Shown: in pieces, positions 41,405 through 51,000 of the stretch | Layout: each line of letters begins with the position of its first letter | Numbering within the stretch: position 1 is the stretch's first letter | NCBI RefSeq assembly: GCF_003386165.1 | Contig: NZ_QRDV01000004.1 | Location: 144,443 to 208,442, forward strand | Direction: 5' to 3' | From: Winogradskyella eximia | GTDB lineage: Bacteria; Bacteroidota; Bacteroidia; Flavobacteriales; Flavobacteriaceae | Length of the DNA: 64,000 nt | Position numbers and translations under genes: made by a program | Notes under the pieces: generated by a model | Databases searched by the model: none | What the model was told of the DNA's origin: nothing | Seen by the model: the letters and a program-made list of their open reading frames with translations, nothing else

Positions 41405-43408
41405 TTAAACCTTTAACTTTTCTAACTTACTTTGGTAAGCAGTGATTTCATCTCTAAAACGAGCAGCTTCTAAGAAGTCTAAAGCTTTTGCTGCCTGTTC
41501 CATAAGTTTGCGTCGTTCTCTTATTTTCTTTTCTAGTTCTCCTTTTGTTAAATAGTCACTTTCGGGTTCAGCTGCTATTTGTGCATCGAGTTCCGTTCTA
41601 TATGTACTTACAGAATTTTTTGTTAAGGCACTATCTAAACTTTTGTTTAGTGCTTTTGGTACGAGTTTATGTTTTGTATTATATGCAATTTGTTTTTCTC
41701 GACGGTAATTTGTTTCGTCTATCGTTTTTTGCATGCTTTTAGTAATTTTGTCAGCATACATAATGGCTTTTCCATTTAAGTTTCTTGCAGCTCTACCAAC
41801 GGTTTGCGTTAATGAACGTGCAGAACGTAAAAATCCTTCTTTATCTGCATCTAGTATAGCAACGAGAGACACCTCTGGTAAATCTAAACCTTCTCTAAGT
41901 AAATTAACTCCTACCAAAACATCAAAAACACCTTTGCGTAAATCTTGCATTATCTCAACGCGCTCCAAAGTGTCTACATCACTATGAATGTAACGACAAC
42001 GGACGGAAATTCGAGTTAAATATTTCGTCAGTTCTTCTGCCATTCTTTTGGTTAGTGTCGTAACTAAAGTCCTTTCATCTTTTTCAACACGATTTTGAAT
42101 TTCCTCAATTAAATCATCAATCTGATTTAAACTTGGACGCACTTCAATAATTGGGTCTAATAAGCCTGTTGGCCTAATCACTTGCTCTACATAGACTCCA
42201 TCCGTTTTTTGCATTTCGTAATCTGCAGGAGTAGCAGACACATAAATTACTTGATTTTGAAGTGCTTCGAATTCTTCAAATTTTAAAGGTCTATTGTCCA
42301 TTGCTGCTGGCAATCGGAAACCGTAATCTACCAAATTCACTTTTCGGCTTCTATCGCCTCCATACATGGCATGAACTTGAGAAATAGTAACATGGCTTTC
42401 ATCAATAACCATTAAAAAATCATCTGGAAAATAATCAAGTAAACAGAAAGGACGCGTTCCTGGAGATCTTCCGTCTAAATATCTAGAATAGTTTTCAATG
42501 CCAGAACAATAACCCAATTCCCGAATCATTTCTAAATCGAATTCTGTACGTTCTTTGAGACGTTTGGCTTCCAGATGTTTACCGATCTCTTTAAAGTAAT
42601 CGTATTGTTTTACTAAATCGTCTTGTATGTCTTTTATGGCACCATTTAATACATCTGGAGATGTTACGAACATATTTGCAGGATAGATGTTTAGTCGATC
42701 ATAACGTTCTATGATTTCGTTAGATCTAGCATCAAAAGCTTCGATTTCTTCTATTTCATCTCCAAAAAAGTGAATTCTGAAGGCGTGATCCGCATAACCT
42801 GGAAATACATCAACTGTATCTCCTTTTATTCTGAAGTTTCCATTCTTAAATTCAGACTCCGTTCTAGAATATAAACTTTGTACAAGTTGGTGTAATAATT
42901 TAGTACGCGATATAACTTGATCGCGTTCTAAAGTAATTACATTTTTTTGAAATTCTACAGGATTCCCAATACCATATAAACAAGATACTGAGGCAATCAC
43001 AATAACATCACGACGACCAGAAAGTAGGGAAGAAGTGGTACTTAAACGCATCTTCTCAATTTCCTCATTGATGGATAAATCTTTTTCTATATAAACACCA
43101 GAAACCGGAATGTAGGCTTCAGGTTGGTAATAATCATAATAAGAGACAAAATATTCAACCGCATTTTCGGGAAAAAACTGTTTAAATTCTGAATAGAGTT
43201 GTGCTGCTAAAGTTTTATTGTGTGCCAATACCAATGTTGGTCGCTGCACTTGTTCAATAACATTAGCAACAGTAAAGGTTTTACCAGAACCAGTAACACC
43301 TAAAAGCGTTTGATATTTCTCTTTATCGGTAATACCTTTTGCTAGTTTTTTTATAGCTTGTGGCTGATCACCAGTAGGTTTAAATTCGGACTCAATTTTA
43401 AATCGCAT
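41405..43408 (-). CDS. uvrB: Excinuclease ABC subunit B
   Basis: A complete 667-residue UvrB. Walker A is GVTGSGKT at 37-44, and the beta-hairpin that clamps DNA is YFVSYYDYYQPEAYIP. The Walker B-like DESH box reads VIDESHVTI, helicase motifs V and VI are ILREGLDLPEVSLVAILDADKEGFLRS and QTVGRAARN, and the C-terminal UVR motif (LEKKIRERRKLMEQAAKALDFLEAARFRDEI) binds UvrC. It verifies damage in nucleotide-excision repair with UvrA and UvrC, which are not in this window. The promoter suggests a leaderless transcript. Confidence 0.97.
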   Translation of the reverse strand: MRFKIESEFKPTGDQPQAIKKLAKGITDKEKYQTLLGVTGSGKTFTVANVIEQVQRPTLVLAHNKTLAAQLYSEFKQFFPENAVEYFVSYYDYYQPEAYIPVSGVYIEKDLSINEEIEKMRLSTTSSLLSGRRDVIVIASVSCLYGIGNPVEFQKNVITLERDQVISRTKLLHQLVQSLYSRTESEFKNGNFRIKGDTVDVFPGYADHAFRIHFFGDEIEEIEAFDARSNEIIERYDRLNIYPANMFVTSPDVLNGAIKDIQDDLVKQYDYFKEIGKHLEAKRLKERTEFDLEMIRELGYCSGIENYSRYLDGRSPGTRPFCLLDYFPDDFLMVIDESHVTISQVHAMYGGDRSRKVNLVDYGFRLPAAMDNRPLKFEEFEALQNQVIYVSATPADYEMQKTDGVYVEQVIRPTGLLDPIIEVRPSLNQIDDLIEEIQNRVEKDERTLVTTLTKRMAEELTKYLTRISVRCRYIHSDVDTLERVEIMQDLRKGVFDVLVGVNLLREGLDLPEVSLVAILDADKEGFLRSARSLTQTVGRAARNLNGKAIMYADKITKSMQKTIDETNYRREKQIAYNTKHKLVPKALNKSLDSALTKNSVSTYRTELDAQIAAEPESDYLTKGELEKKIRERRKLMEQAAKALDFLEAARFRDEITAYQSKLEKLKV

Positions 43409-43412
43409 AATG

Positions 43413-43420
43413 CAAAGTTA
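43413..43420 (-). promoter_or_regulatory. -7 promoter element of uvrB, very close to the ATG
   Basis: TAACTTTG fits TAnnTTTG and ends only four bases before the ATG of uvrB (43408). Transcription would begin at or within a few bases of the start codon, predicting a leaderless mRNA. No LexA-like box is obvious. Confidence 0.6.
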
Positions 43421-43511
43421 CGATAAAACCTGTATTAAAAAGTTAACAATACTTTAAAGCCATGCATATTCCTAATTGCATAAAGTGTACTAAAATATTT
43501 AAAAAAATAAT

Positions 43512-45575
43512 TTATTTATTTAGGTAAACCCAACCAGAAAAAGGTTTGGAATCTGCGCTTGAGTCATTGAGATAAAGCATATAATAATAAGTGCCTACTG
43601 GTACAGTTTTGTCTGTTTTTAGTAATCCTTTATTTGCTATACCATACCATTTATTGGCATTATTTCCTTCAAAAATTAAAACACCATTACGGTTATATAT
43701 TTCTAATTTATGATTCACGTAATTATCATATAATCCTTGAATATTAAACCAATCATTTTTGCCATCACCATTTGGAGAAAAGCCTTGTGGAATGAAAAAT
43801 TCTTCAACGTCATTAGAAATTTCAAAATTAAAAGACTTTAGAATACAGCCATTTATATCTTGTACATATAAAGTGTGCAAGCCTTCTAAAAGGTTTGTAA
43901 AAACATTATCAATTTGAAAATCATTGGTGTCAATTGCATATTCGTAATCTACCGAATCATCTGTCATTATTACAGAAATACTATTGCCTTCTAGAATAAT
44001 ATTAGAATCATTTAGAGTAAAATCTACTGACGGATTAACAGTTACTTCAAAACTACTTTCGTTAGTACATATAACACCATTTATATTATTAGAATTATAG
44101 ATATAAACGATTTGTGATTCTGTAATAATTTCATTGGCATTAAGCGATGATCCAGATCCGTTGGTACCAGTAAAATAGTTACCATTAGTAAGTGCAGGTA
44201 AGGTATATTCTGCACAAACGGTTTGATCGGGAACTGTATCTATAAGTACGTTATTTATAATGACATTAAAACTCGTTTCATTAGAGCAAATATTTGGTTC
44301 AATACCAGTTTCGTTATAGATATAAACGGTTTGTGTATTTGATATAACATCGCCAGCACTAAGTTGATTCCCAAAGCCATTAGGATTAGTAAAATAGTTA
44401 CCATTATTAAGTGTTGGTAAGGTGTATTCTGAACACACTATTTGGTTAGAAATTGTATCAACTAAAGGCGATAAAATATTTAATTGAGCAGCATTACTCA
44501 TAAGATTACATGAAGGAGATGTAATTTCACAATAGTATTGAAGTCCGTTAAAACTATTGGGTACATTACTAAGGGTAAGCGTATTTGTTGTTGCACCAGA
44601 GTAGTTAGCGTTATTTGTAACATCAACCCAAACGTTAGAACTATTGAGTGTTTTCCATTGGTAAGTGTATGATCCGGAATCTACAGAAACTGAAAATGAC
44701 GTATTGCTATTCTCGCAAATATCACTTGGTAATGGATGCGTTATATTTGGAGTAGTTGCATTAGAGTCAGGTGAGTAAGAATCTAGATCTGTACAATTTT
44801 CAGTACCACTCATAGTCCAGTGGTTTTCATTAAATGTACTTTGAGGTGCTGTTGCATCTGTATTTCTAATTATAGTATAGCCTCTTTCATCTAATACTTC
44901 TACAACATCAATGACAGTACCATTATTAAGTAGTTTGATTTCGTCGTTATCATTTATACCAGAGCCGATAATGATATCTGCAGTGACCGAATCACAAACA
45001 TTTCCATTACTACCAACCTGAACAATAAACGTATCTGTAGGAAGAATTGAACCCGTTAAAGGAATTGTGAAGCTAGGATCTATATTTCCAATATCTCCGA
45101 AACGTTGAATTTCATAGACACCATCCAAATTTATGACAGCATTTGTTGGATTATATAATTCAATAACACCATAACTACCGACTTCTGAATCATAAATTTC
45201 AGACATGTAAATTTCTCCAGTAGCACAAGATGAATCTAATACTGTAAAAGAACTTGTAGAGTTCCCTATACATCCACCATTACTTATAATTGAAATAACT
45301 GATGAGTTTGTGGCATCCGTAGGAATAAGAACAGTAATTTCTGAATCATTTACAATGGTAAACGTAGAATTAATTCCATCTATGGAAACTGTTGCTGCAT
45401 CCATAAAATTACTACCATTTATAGTAATTAAAGTATTCACAGGTCCATTTATTGGACTGAACGTGTTAACTATTGGTGCTGGACAGTCTAAATTAATAAT
45501 AGAATTATTAAAACTAAAAACTTGTTTAGCGGTAGAAAGGATAATAATTGTAATTAAGAAAAAGCTCTTTTTCAT
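43512..45575 (-). CDS. T9SS type B cargo: IPT/TIG, lamin-tail and Ig-like domains
   Basis: 687 residues. After the signal peptide (FFLITIIILSTAKQVFS) come an IPT/TIG domain (about 34-111, SPINGPVNTLITINGSNF), a lamin-tail domain (about 117-240, IYMSEIYDSEVGSYGVIELYNPT), and an Ig-like segment (about 280-370). Two tandem modules of about 78 residues follow (370-525), both with the pattern C-x-EYTLP-x-L-x-NGNYFT and QxVYIYN. The C-terminal T9SS type B (gliding motility) domain begins IPQGFSPNGDGKNDWFNIQGLYD and ends GWVYLNK. Predicted surface or secreted adhesin-like protein. The next gene lies 67 bp upstream on the same strand, so read-through from it is possible. Confidence 0.85.
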   Translation of the reverse strand: MKKSFFLITIIILSTAKQVFSFNNSIINLDCPAPIVNTFSPINGPVNTLITINGSNFMDAATVSIDGINSTFTIVNDSEITVLIPTDATNSSVISIISNGGCIGNSTSSFTVLDSSCATGEIYMSEIYDSEVGSYGVIELYNPTNAVINLDGVYEIQRFGDIGNIDPSFTIPLTGSILPTDTFIVQVGSNGNVCDSVTADIIIGSGINDNDEIKLLNNGTVIDVVEVLDERGYTIIRNTDATAPQSTFNENHWTMSGTENCTDLDSYSPDSNATTPNITHPLPSDICENSNTSFSVSVDSGSYTYQWKTLNSSNVWVDVTNNANYSGATTNTLTLSNVPNSFNGLQYYCEITSPSCNLMSNAAQLNILSPLVDTISNQIVCSEYTLPTLNNGNYFTNPNGFGNQLSAGDVISNTQTVYIYNETGIEPNICSNETSFNVIINNVLIDTVPDQTVCAEYTLPALTNGNYFTGTNGSGSSLNANEIITESQIVYIYNSNNINGVICTNESSFEVTVNPSVDFTLNDSNIILEGNSISVIMTDDSVDYEYAIDTNDFQIDNVFTNLLEGLHTLYVQDINGCILKSFNFEISNDVEEFFIPQGFSPNGDGKNDWFNIQGLYDNYVNHKLEIYNRNGVLIFEGNNANKWYGIANKGLLKTDKTVPVGTYYYMLYLNDSSADSKPFSGWVYLNK

Positions 45576-45642
45576 TTTGTTGGTTTATAGGGTAAAAATA
45601 GAATAGTAATAACTCTTTATTGTTAAGTAACGATTAACATAT

Positions 45643-47985
45643 TTATCTTTTCAAAGCAAAATGACCAGTATGCGTTTTACCGTCTTTAAAATTTGCAATA
45701 AACCAATAATCGTCACTAGGAAGAGGGCTTCCTTTTAGAGTTCCGTCCCAACCTCCACTCGAAGAGGTTTGCTGAGTGATTAATTTACCGTAACGATTAA
45801 AAATTTGAATAGATAAAATTTGCTCGAATTGTGATTCTGTGCCAATAACTTGCCATGTTGGATTATCATCATCTCCATTTGGTGAGAAAAATTTAGGAAA
45901 ACCTAAAACTGAAATGATTTCCTCTCTAGTATCACATCCATTTTTATCTTTTATATAAATTGTATGAAACCCTTGAGAAACATTGGTGAATACAAAACTA
46001 TCTTGGTAAAAGCCATTAGGATCATCTAATGCAATTTCGTAATCACCATTACCAGAAGCCACAATAGTAACTACATTATTTGGAGCCACACCAACAACAT
46101 TAACGCTTTCTAAAGTAGCAATTTCAGAAGGTAATATCGTTATTGTTCTGCTAGATGAGCAACCATTTGGGTCTGTTACAATCACCGTATAAACACCAGC
46201 TTCAGTAACATCATAAAATAGAGTGTTCACTGCTGTTGTTACACCATTCAATTGCCATTCGTAATAATAATTGTTAGGTAAATCATTGAGTACACCTCCG
46301 TAAATAGTTAATGGTTCTGAAGCATTTGCACAATAAATATGTGTTTCATCAGCTTCTAATACAGGAGTGTAAAGTACATTTAGATTTGCTGTAGAAATAC
46401 TGAAGCACTGATTATTAGCAGTTACTTTTACATAAATAGTTTGTGTATCTACAATACTATTTTCAAATGTGTTTGGTAAAGGATTGGTTTCATTAAAAGC
46501 ATCATCTTCAGTTTCGTAATAGCGAACAACTGCACCAACAGGAATTTGAGGAAGTATAGAAGCTTCGATTTCTGTTAAATCAAAAGAAGCTATACCGTCT
46601 ACTATTGTACCATCACAGCCATCTAAATCTGGAATATTTATAGTGTTATTAGAAGTGTGCAACTCTAATTCTGCTATAATAAAACAATTTGCTTGATTTA
46701 TAATTCGAGCATAAACCTTTTGAAATGGATAAGTATTTTGAAACGCTTCAGGATTAGTGATTGGATTGTTATCTGCAGTAGCATCAGCTTCAGATAAATA
46801 AAAACGATTTATAAATACGTCTTGATTTCCATTGGTTAAATCATTTATAGCGTTAAATAAGTCATAGGTTGTTAATCCATCTTGATTGACATCACATTCA
46901 ACTAAAACAGAATCGAATCCTATTGGTAAAGGTGCGTACTCAATAATTGCTTCACCATACGCAACACAACCATCAGCTAATGTAACCTCTACTGTATAAG
47001 TACCTGCTTCTGTCACGGTATAAGTACCACATGTTCCACAACCTGGAGCTCCTTGTACTAATATGCCATCTCTATACCAGTCGTATGTGTTTTGTCCATC
47101 TTGATAAGCATTTAGTTCTGTTGTTTCTCCTTCACAAAGTGCATTCGCAGTTGCTATAAGTAGGTTTGGCCCAATATCAGAAGACAATTCAAAACTCCCA
47201 GCTTCTAAAAATACAGCAGAATCATATCTGTAGTTTTGCTCATCTGCAATTACTAATTTTACATGATAGGTTTGATTTGGAGTGACATTAGCCGTTGCTG
47301 TTAAAACAGCCGTTTGGCCATTAAAATTTATTGGAGAATTGGCATCATTATAACTGCCAAAATAAGTTTCGTTTGTTGGTGGACAACTGCCAGGAACTCC
47401 AGGCATAACGGTTGTTACTTTTACAGGAGTATCAGTATTTGGAACTAAGGCAATATTTTCATAAGGTACTTGTTCTCCAGCAGGACGAATTAAAAAGCCA
47501 AATAAATCTGAATAATTACAACTATTAGAGTTGTTTTCTTGATACTCTTCTGAAGCAAAAATATATCTAAAGCTAACTTGTGAAGCCACAGAAATAAAAT
47601 CGAATTCTAAAATAGTAGCGTTAAGTGTTCCCGATTCATTTAAAGCAGTTTCTAAATCAGCATCACCAACCCAATTATTAGCATCATCATCACTTAAACT
47701 ATTATTAGGTCCTGGCACATTAGATAATCTTCCTGTGCTTAAAACTAAACCACTTTCAAATGGAAAAGAGGTTCCTGTTGCATCAAAAAAGCCATAGCTT
47801 TGATCTGTTCCTCCAAAATTACCTCCAACCACGTTGGTTACAGCAATATTGTTAATACAATCACTATCTATTAATATATTTTCTACGAGTTGTTGTGGAG
47901 TGTAACTTTGACTATCTACTGTAATATTCTGAGAATATGTACACAATGATATTATTAAGGCAGCTAAAAGGATTATTTGCTTCAT
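45643..47985 (-). CDS. T9SS type B cargo: choice-of-anchor L with two CD modules
   Basis: The start is the ATG at 47985 (780 residues, MKQIILLAALIISLCTYSQ signal peptide); an in-frame TTG at 48006 overlaps a -7 promoter box. Residues about 20-270 are a choice-of-anchor L domain (FIFASEEYQ-like RYIFASEEY, SDLFGFLIRPAG, KLVIADEQNYRYDSAVFLEAGSF). An Ig-like segment follows. Two copies of the CD module described for the 1888-residue paralogue start at ECDVNQDGLTTYDL and GCDGTIVDGIASFDL. A PKD-like region and a T9SS type B domain complete it (FFSPNGDDDNPTWQVIG to GHFALKR). No catalytic motif is present. Confidence 0.88.
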   Translation of the reverse strand: MKQIILLAALIISLCTYSQNITVDSQSYTPQQLVENILIDSDCINNIAVTNVVGGNFGGTDQSYGFFDATGTSFPFESGLVLSTGRLSNVPGPNNSLSDDDANNWVGDADLETALNESGTLNATILEFDFISVASQVSFRYIFASEEYQENNSNSCNYSDLFGFLIRPAGEQVPYENIALVPNTDTPVKVTTVMPGVPGSCPPTNETYFGSYNDANSPINFNGQTAVLTATANVTPNQTYHVKLVIADEQNYRYDSAVFLEAGSFELSSDIGPNLLIATANALCEGETTELNAYQDGQNTYDWYRDGILVQGAPGCGTCGTYTVTEAGTYTVEVTLADGCVAYGEAIIEYAPLPIGFDSVLVECDVNQDGLTTYDLFNAINDLTNGNQDVFINRFYLSEADATADNNPITNPEAFQNTYPFQKVYARIINQANCFIIAELELHTSNNTINIPDLDGCDGTIVDGIASFDLTEIEASILPQIPVGAVVRYYETEDDAFNETNPLPNTFENSIVDTQTIYVKVTANNQCFSISTANLNVLYTPVLEADETHIYCANASEPLTIYGGVLNDLPNNYYYEWQLNGVTTAVNTLFYDVTEAGVYTVIVTDPNGCSSSRTITILPSEIATLESVNVVGVAPNNVVTIVASGNGDYEIALDDPNGFYQDSFVFTNVSQGFHTIYIKDKNGCDTREEIISVLGFPKFFSPNGDDDNPTWQVIGTESQFEQILSIQIFNRYGKLITQQTSSSGGWDGTLKGSPLPSDDYWFIANFKDGKTHTGHFALKR

Positions 47986-48003
47986 CTCTAGTTTAAGGGA
48001 CAG

Positions 48004-48011
48004 CAAAGATA
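48004..48011 (-). promoter_or_regulatory. -7 promoter element of the choice-of-anchor L gene
   Basis: TATCTTTG matches TAnnTTTG exactly and lies 18 bp before the ATG at 47985. It shows that this cargo gene can be transcribed independently of the giant gene upstream. Confidence 0.5.
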
Positions 48012-48083
48012 AGCATCTAACTTTTATTGGTATTTATAAAAGATGTTAAAGAAATTGCGTTTTTAACTTAACAATGAATCAAT

Positions 48084-51000
48084 TTATCGACGTAAGGCAA
48101 AATGGCCTCTAACTTCAAAAGCAACATTACCTTGTTTTATTTCTGCTAAAAACCAATAATCGCTGGCTGGCATATTATATCCATTATATGTACCATCCCA
48201 ACCTTGTGTACTAGAACCAAGTTGGGTTATTAATTTACCATAACGATTAAAGATATAGACAACACTACCAGGCAAAGTCTCAATACCAACAATATGCCAT
48301 GTTGGGTTAATTGCGTCTCCGTTTGGAGTAAAGAATTGAGGAGCATCAACCACAACAACGTCTTTAGTGACATCTGCACAACCATTTAAATCAATGATGG
48401 TTATAGTATGATAACCTAAAGCGACATTCTCAAAAATATTAGATTCTTGAGGGTCACCATCGTCTAAAATATAGTTATAATTACCAGTGACATTACTTAT
48501 AGTAATGATAATATTATTAGGGTCTGAAAAATCAACCGTTTCAACCAATTCTATGTTTGCAGATTGAGATTCTGTAACATTGAAAGTACTTGTGGTAGTA
48601 CAATCAAACTCTGAAGTTACCGTTACCCAATAGGAACCAATTTCCGTGATTTCGATCTCAGAACTTATTTGATTTGTTGACCATAAATACGTGTCAGAAT
48701 CATACGAAGTTTCCGCAGAAACAACCAAAGGTAAATTGTCTATACAAACGACTTGGTCTGGAATGGCTACAAAAGGTTTACGATTTACAATCAATGAAAA
48801 ATTAGTGAGGTTATAGCAACCTGTTGTATTGTTTTCTATTCTGGCTATGATGATTTCGTTATTAAAACCACTGTAAGAAACATCATTAATTGGGTTTGTG
48901 TCTTCGTTAGCATCTAGAGTTGTGTTGTAATAAGAAACACTAAAGTTATTAGCGTTTTGATTGCCTAAAATAACTGCTGTTTGTTGATTTAATTCGAAAT
49001 TAAAAAAGCCATCAAAATCGTCATCACAAGTCGTAAGATTTGATGGTTGATTTGCGATTGGTATTGGGTTTACTCGAAGTTCAAAAGGGAAAATAAAATA
49101 ACAGTGTGTGGTACTAAATTCAATCCGTACATAAATTATAGTGCTCGTACTTGTATAGGTGTAATTTGTATCTAAAATATTATCGTTAGAAATGGCATCA
49201 GCTTCAGATGCAAAATAATTAAATAGCACATTGAAGTGATTATCTGAAATGACTTCGTTGATGGTTGTTAGATCAAAGCTATTAGTATCGTTCTCACAAA
49301 TATCAAATGCGTTAATTACATGTGTTGCAGGAGGTAGGTTGACGTATAATTGTAAAGGCACATATGTAAAACAGTTAGCTACTGAATTATCTACTTTTAT
49401 AAAAACAGTTTGCGGATTGCTGATGTTAGAATAGTTAGCCGGATTTAAAATAGGATTACTATCTATCTGTAAATCGTCTAAAGTTTCAAAATACGAAATT
49501 GTATTATTTGGATTTACAGTAGTAAATAAATCAGCTTCTGCAGTCGTTAAATTGAATGGAGTAATAGCATCATAATTAGTGTCGCACTCAAAAAGTGGTA
49601 GCGGTGAATTAGGATGTGGATTGATGATTAAAGTAAAATTAGTTAAGCTAAAACAGCCTGTTTCGTTATCTTCAATCCTAACATGTATAAGTTGTCCGTT
49701 AAATCCAACATGGTCCGAAAAAATAGGATTTTCATTTATTTCGGCATCTGTAATATTCAGATGATAAGTGACTGTAAAATCATTAGAATTTTGCATACCC
49801 AAGACCGTATTGGTTTGCGATTCTAAGTTAAAGTTAGCTAAACCATCATTAGAGTCATCATCACAAGATTCAATAGCATTGGGTTGATTTGCAATTGGTA
49901 ATGGGTTTACTTGCAGAATAAAATCATGTATAACATAGCAGCCTGTATTGGGATCTGTAATTCTAACATATAAAGTATCATTTATGGTTTGATACGTGTA
50001 ATTGGGATCTAATGGATCTATGTTGATTTCAGCGTTACTATGAGTTGCAAAATATGAAAGTACAGCTTGTGTTTCAGTATTAATTAATGTTGATTCAATT
50101 TCTAGAAGATTAAAACTTTTGTTTGGGTTTTCACATATATTATAGATTGCAATATCATTAAAAATAGGTGGTAGATTAACAATTATGTCTAAAGGGACTA
50201 TGACAAAACAATTACTAATTGTGTTATTCACTTTAATATAGACTGTTTGCGGATTTGTAATGTTGGTATAATTTTCAGGATTTAAAATAGGGTTTGTATC
50301 TGCTTCTAAATCTTCAGTAGTTTCAAAATAAGAAACTACAATATTATCTTGTCTAACGTCTAAAATGTCTTCTTCAGAAAGTGATAAATCCCAAGTTAAA
50401 AAGCCATCATAATTATCATCACAACTTTCTAACGGAATAGAAGGATTAACAATAGGAGCAGAGATGACATTAATTTCAAAGGCAGAAATCCCTTTACAAT
50501 AATTGTTATTATCAACTCTAGCGAAAAGAGTTTGAGGGTTTGTAGTGTTAGAGTAGATTAGTGGAACAGGATTTAGGTTATTACTTGCATCAAATTCTGA
50601 GTTGTGAAATGTAATATCTAAAGATTCTGGGCTGCCAGCCACCATTTGCGTTATGGTTTCATTTAAATCTACCGTAACAACACCATCATTACTAATATCA
50701 TCACAAACAAAAATACTTGTTGCAGGATTAAAAATAGGAATAGATCCTACAACCAATTCAAACGACGAGGTATCAAAACAACTAGGATCGGTATAATTTT
50801 CTACTCTAACATAAATAGTTTGAGGAGTTGAGGTGTTTTGATAAATAGAATATTTGTCTATACTATTATTACCTGCAATAGCATCTGCTTCTGTTTCGTA
50901 ATACAGAACTTGTTTATCTGGCTGACCGTTTAGTATTTCGGCATCTTTTAAATAGAAATAGAAGTCGGCAACACCACTAATATCTGCTTCACAATTTAAA

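Noticed and set aside
41545..41987. Plus-strand frames opposite uvrB
   Set aside because: Pure antisense frames over a highly conserved gene, with no family resemblance.
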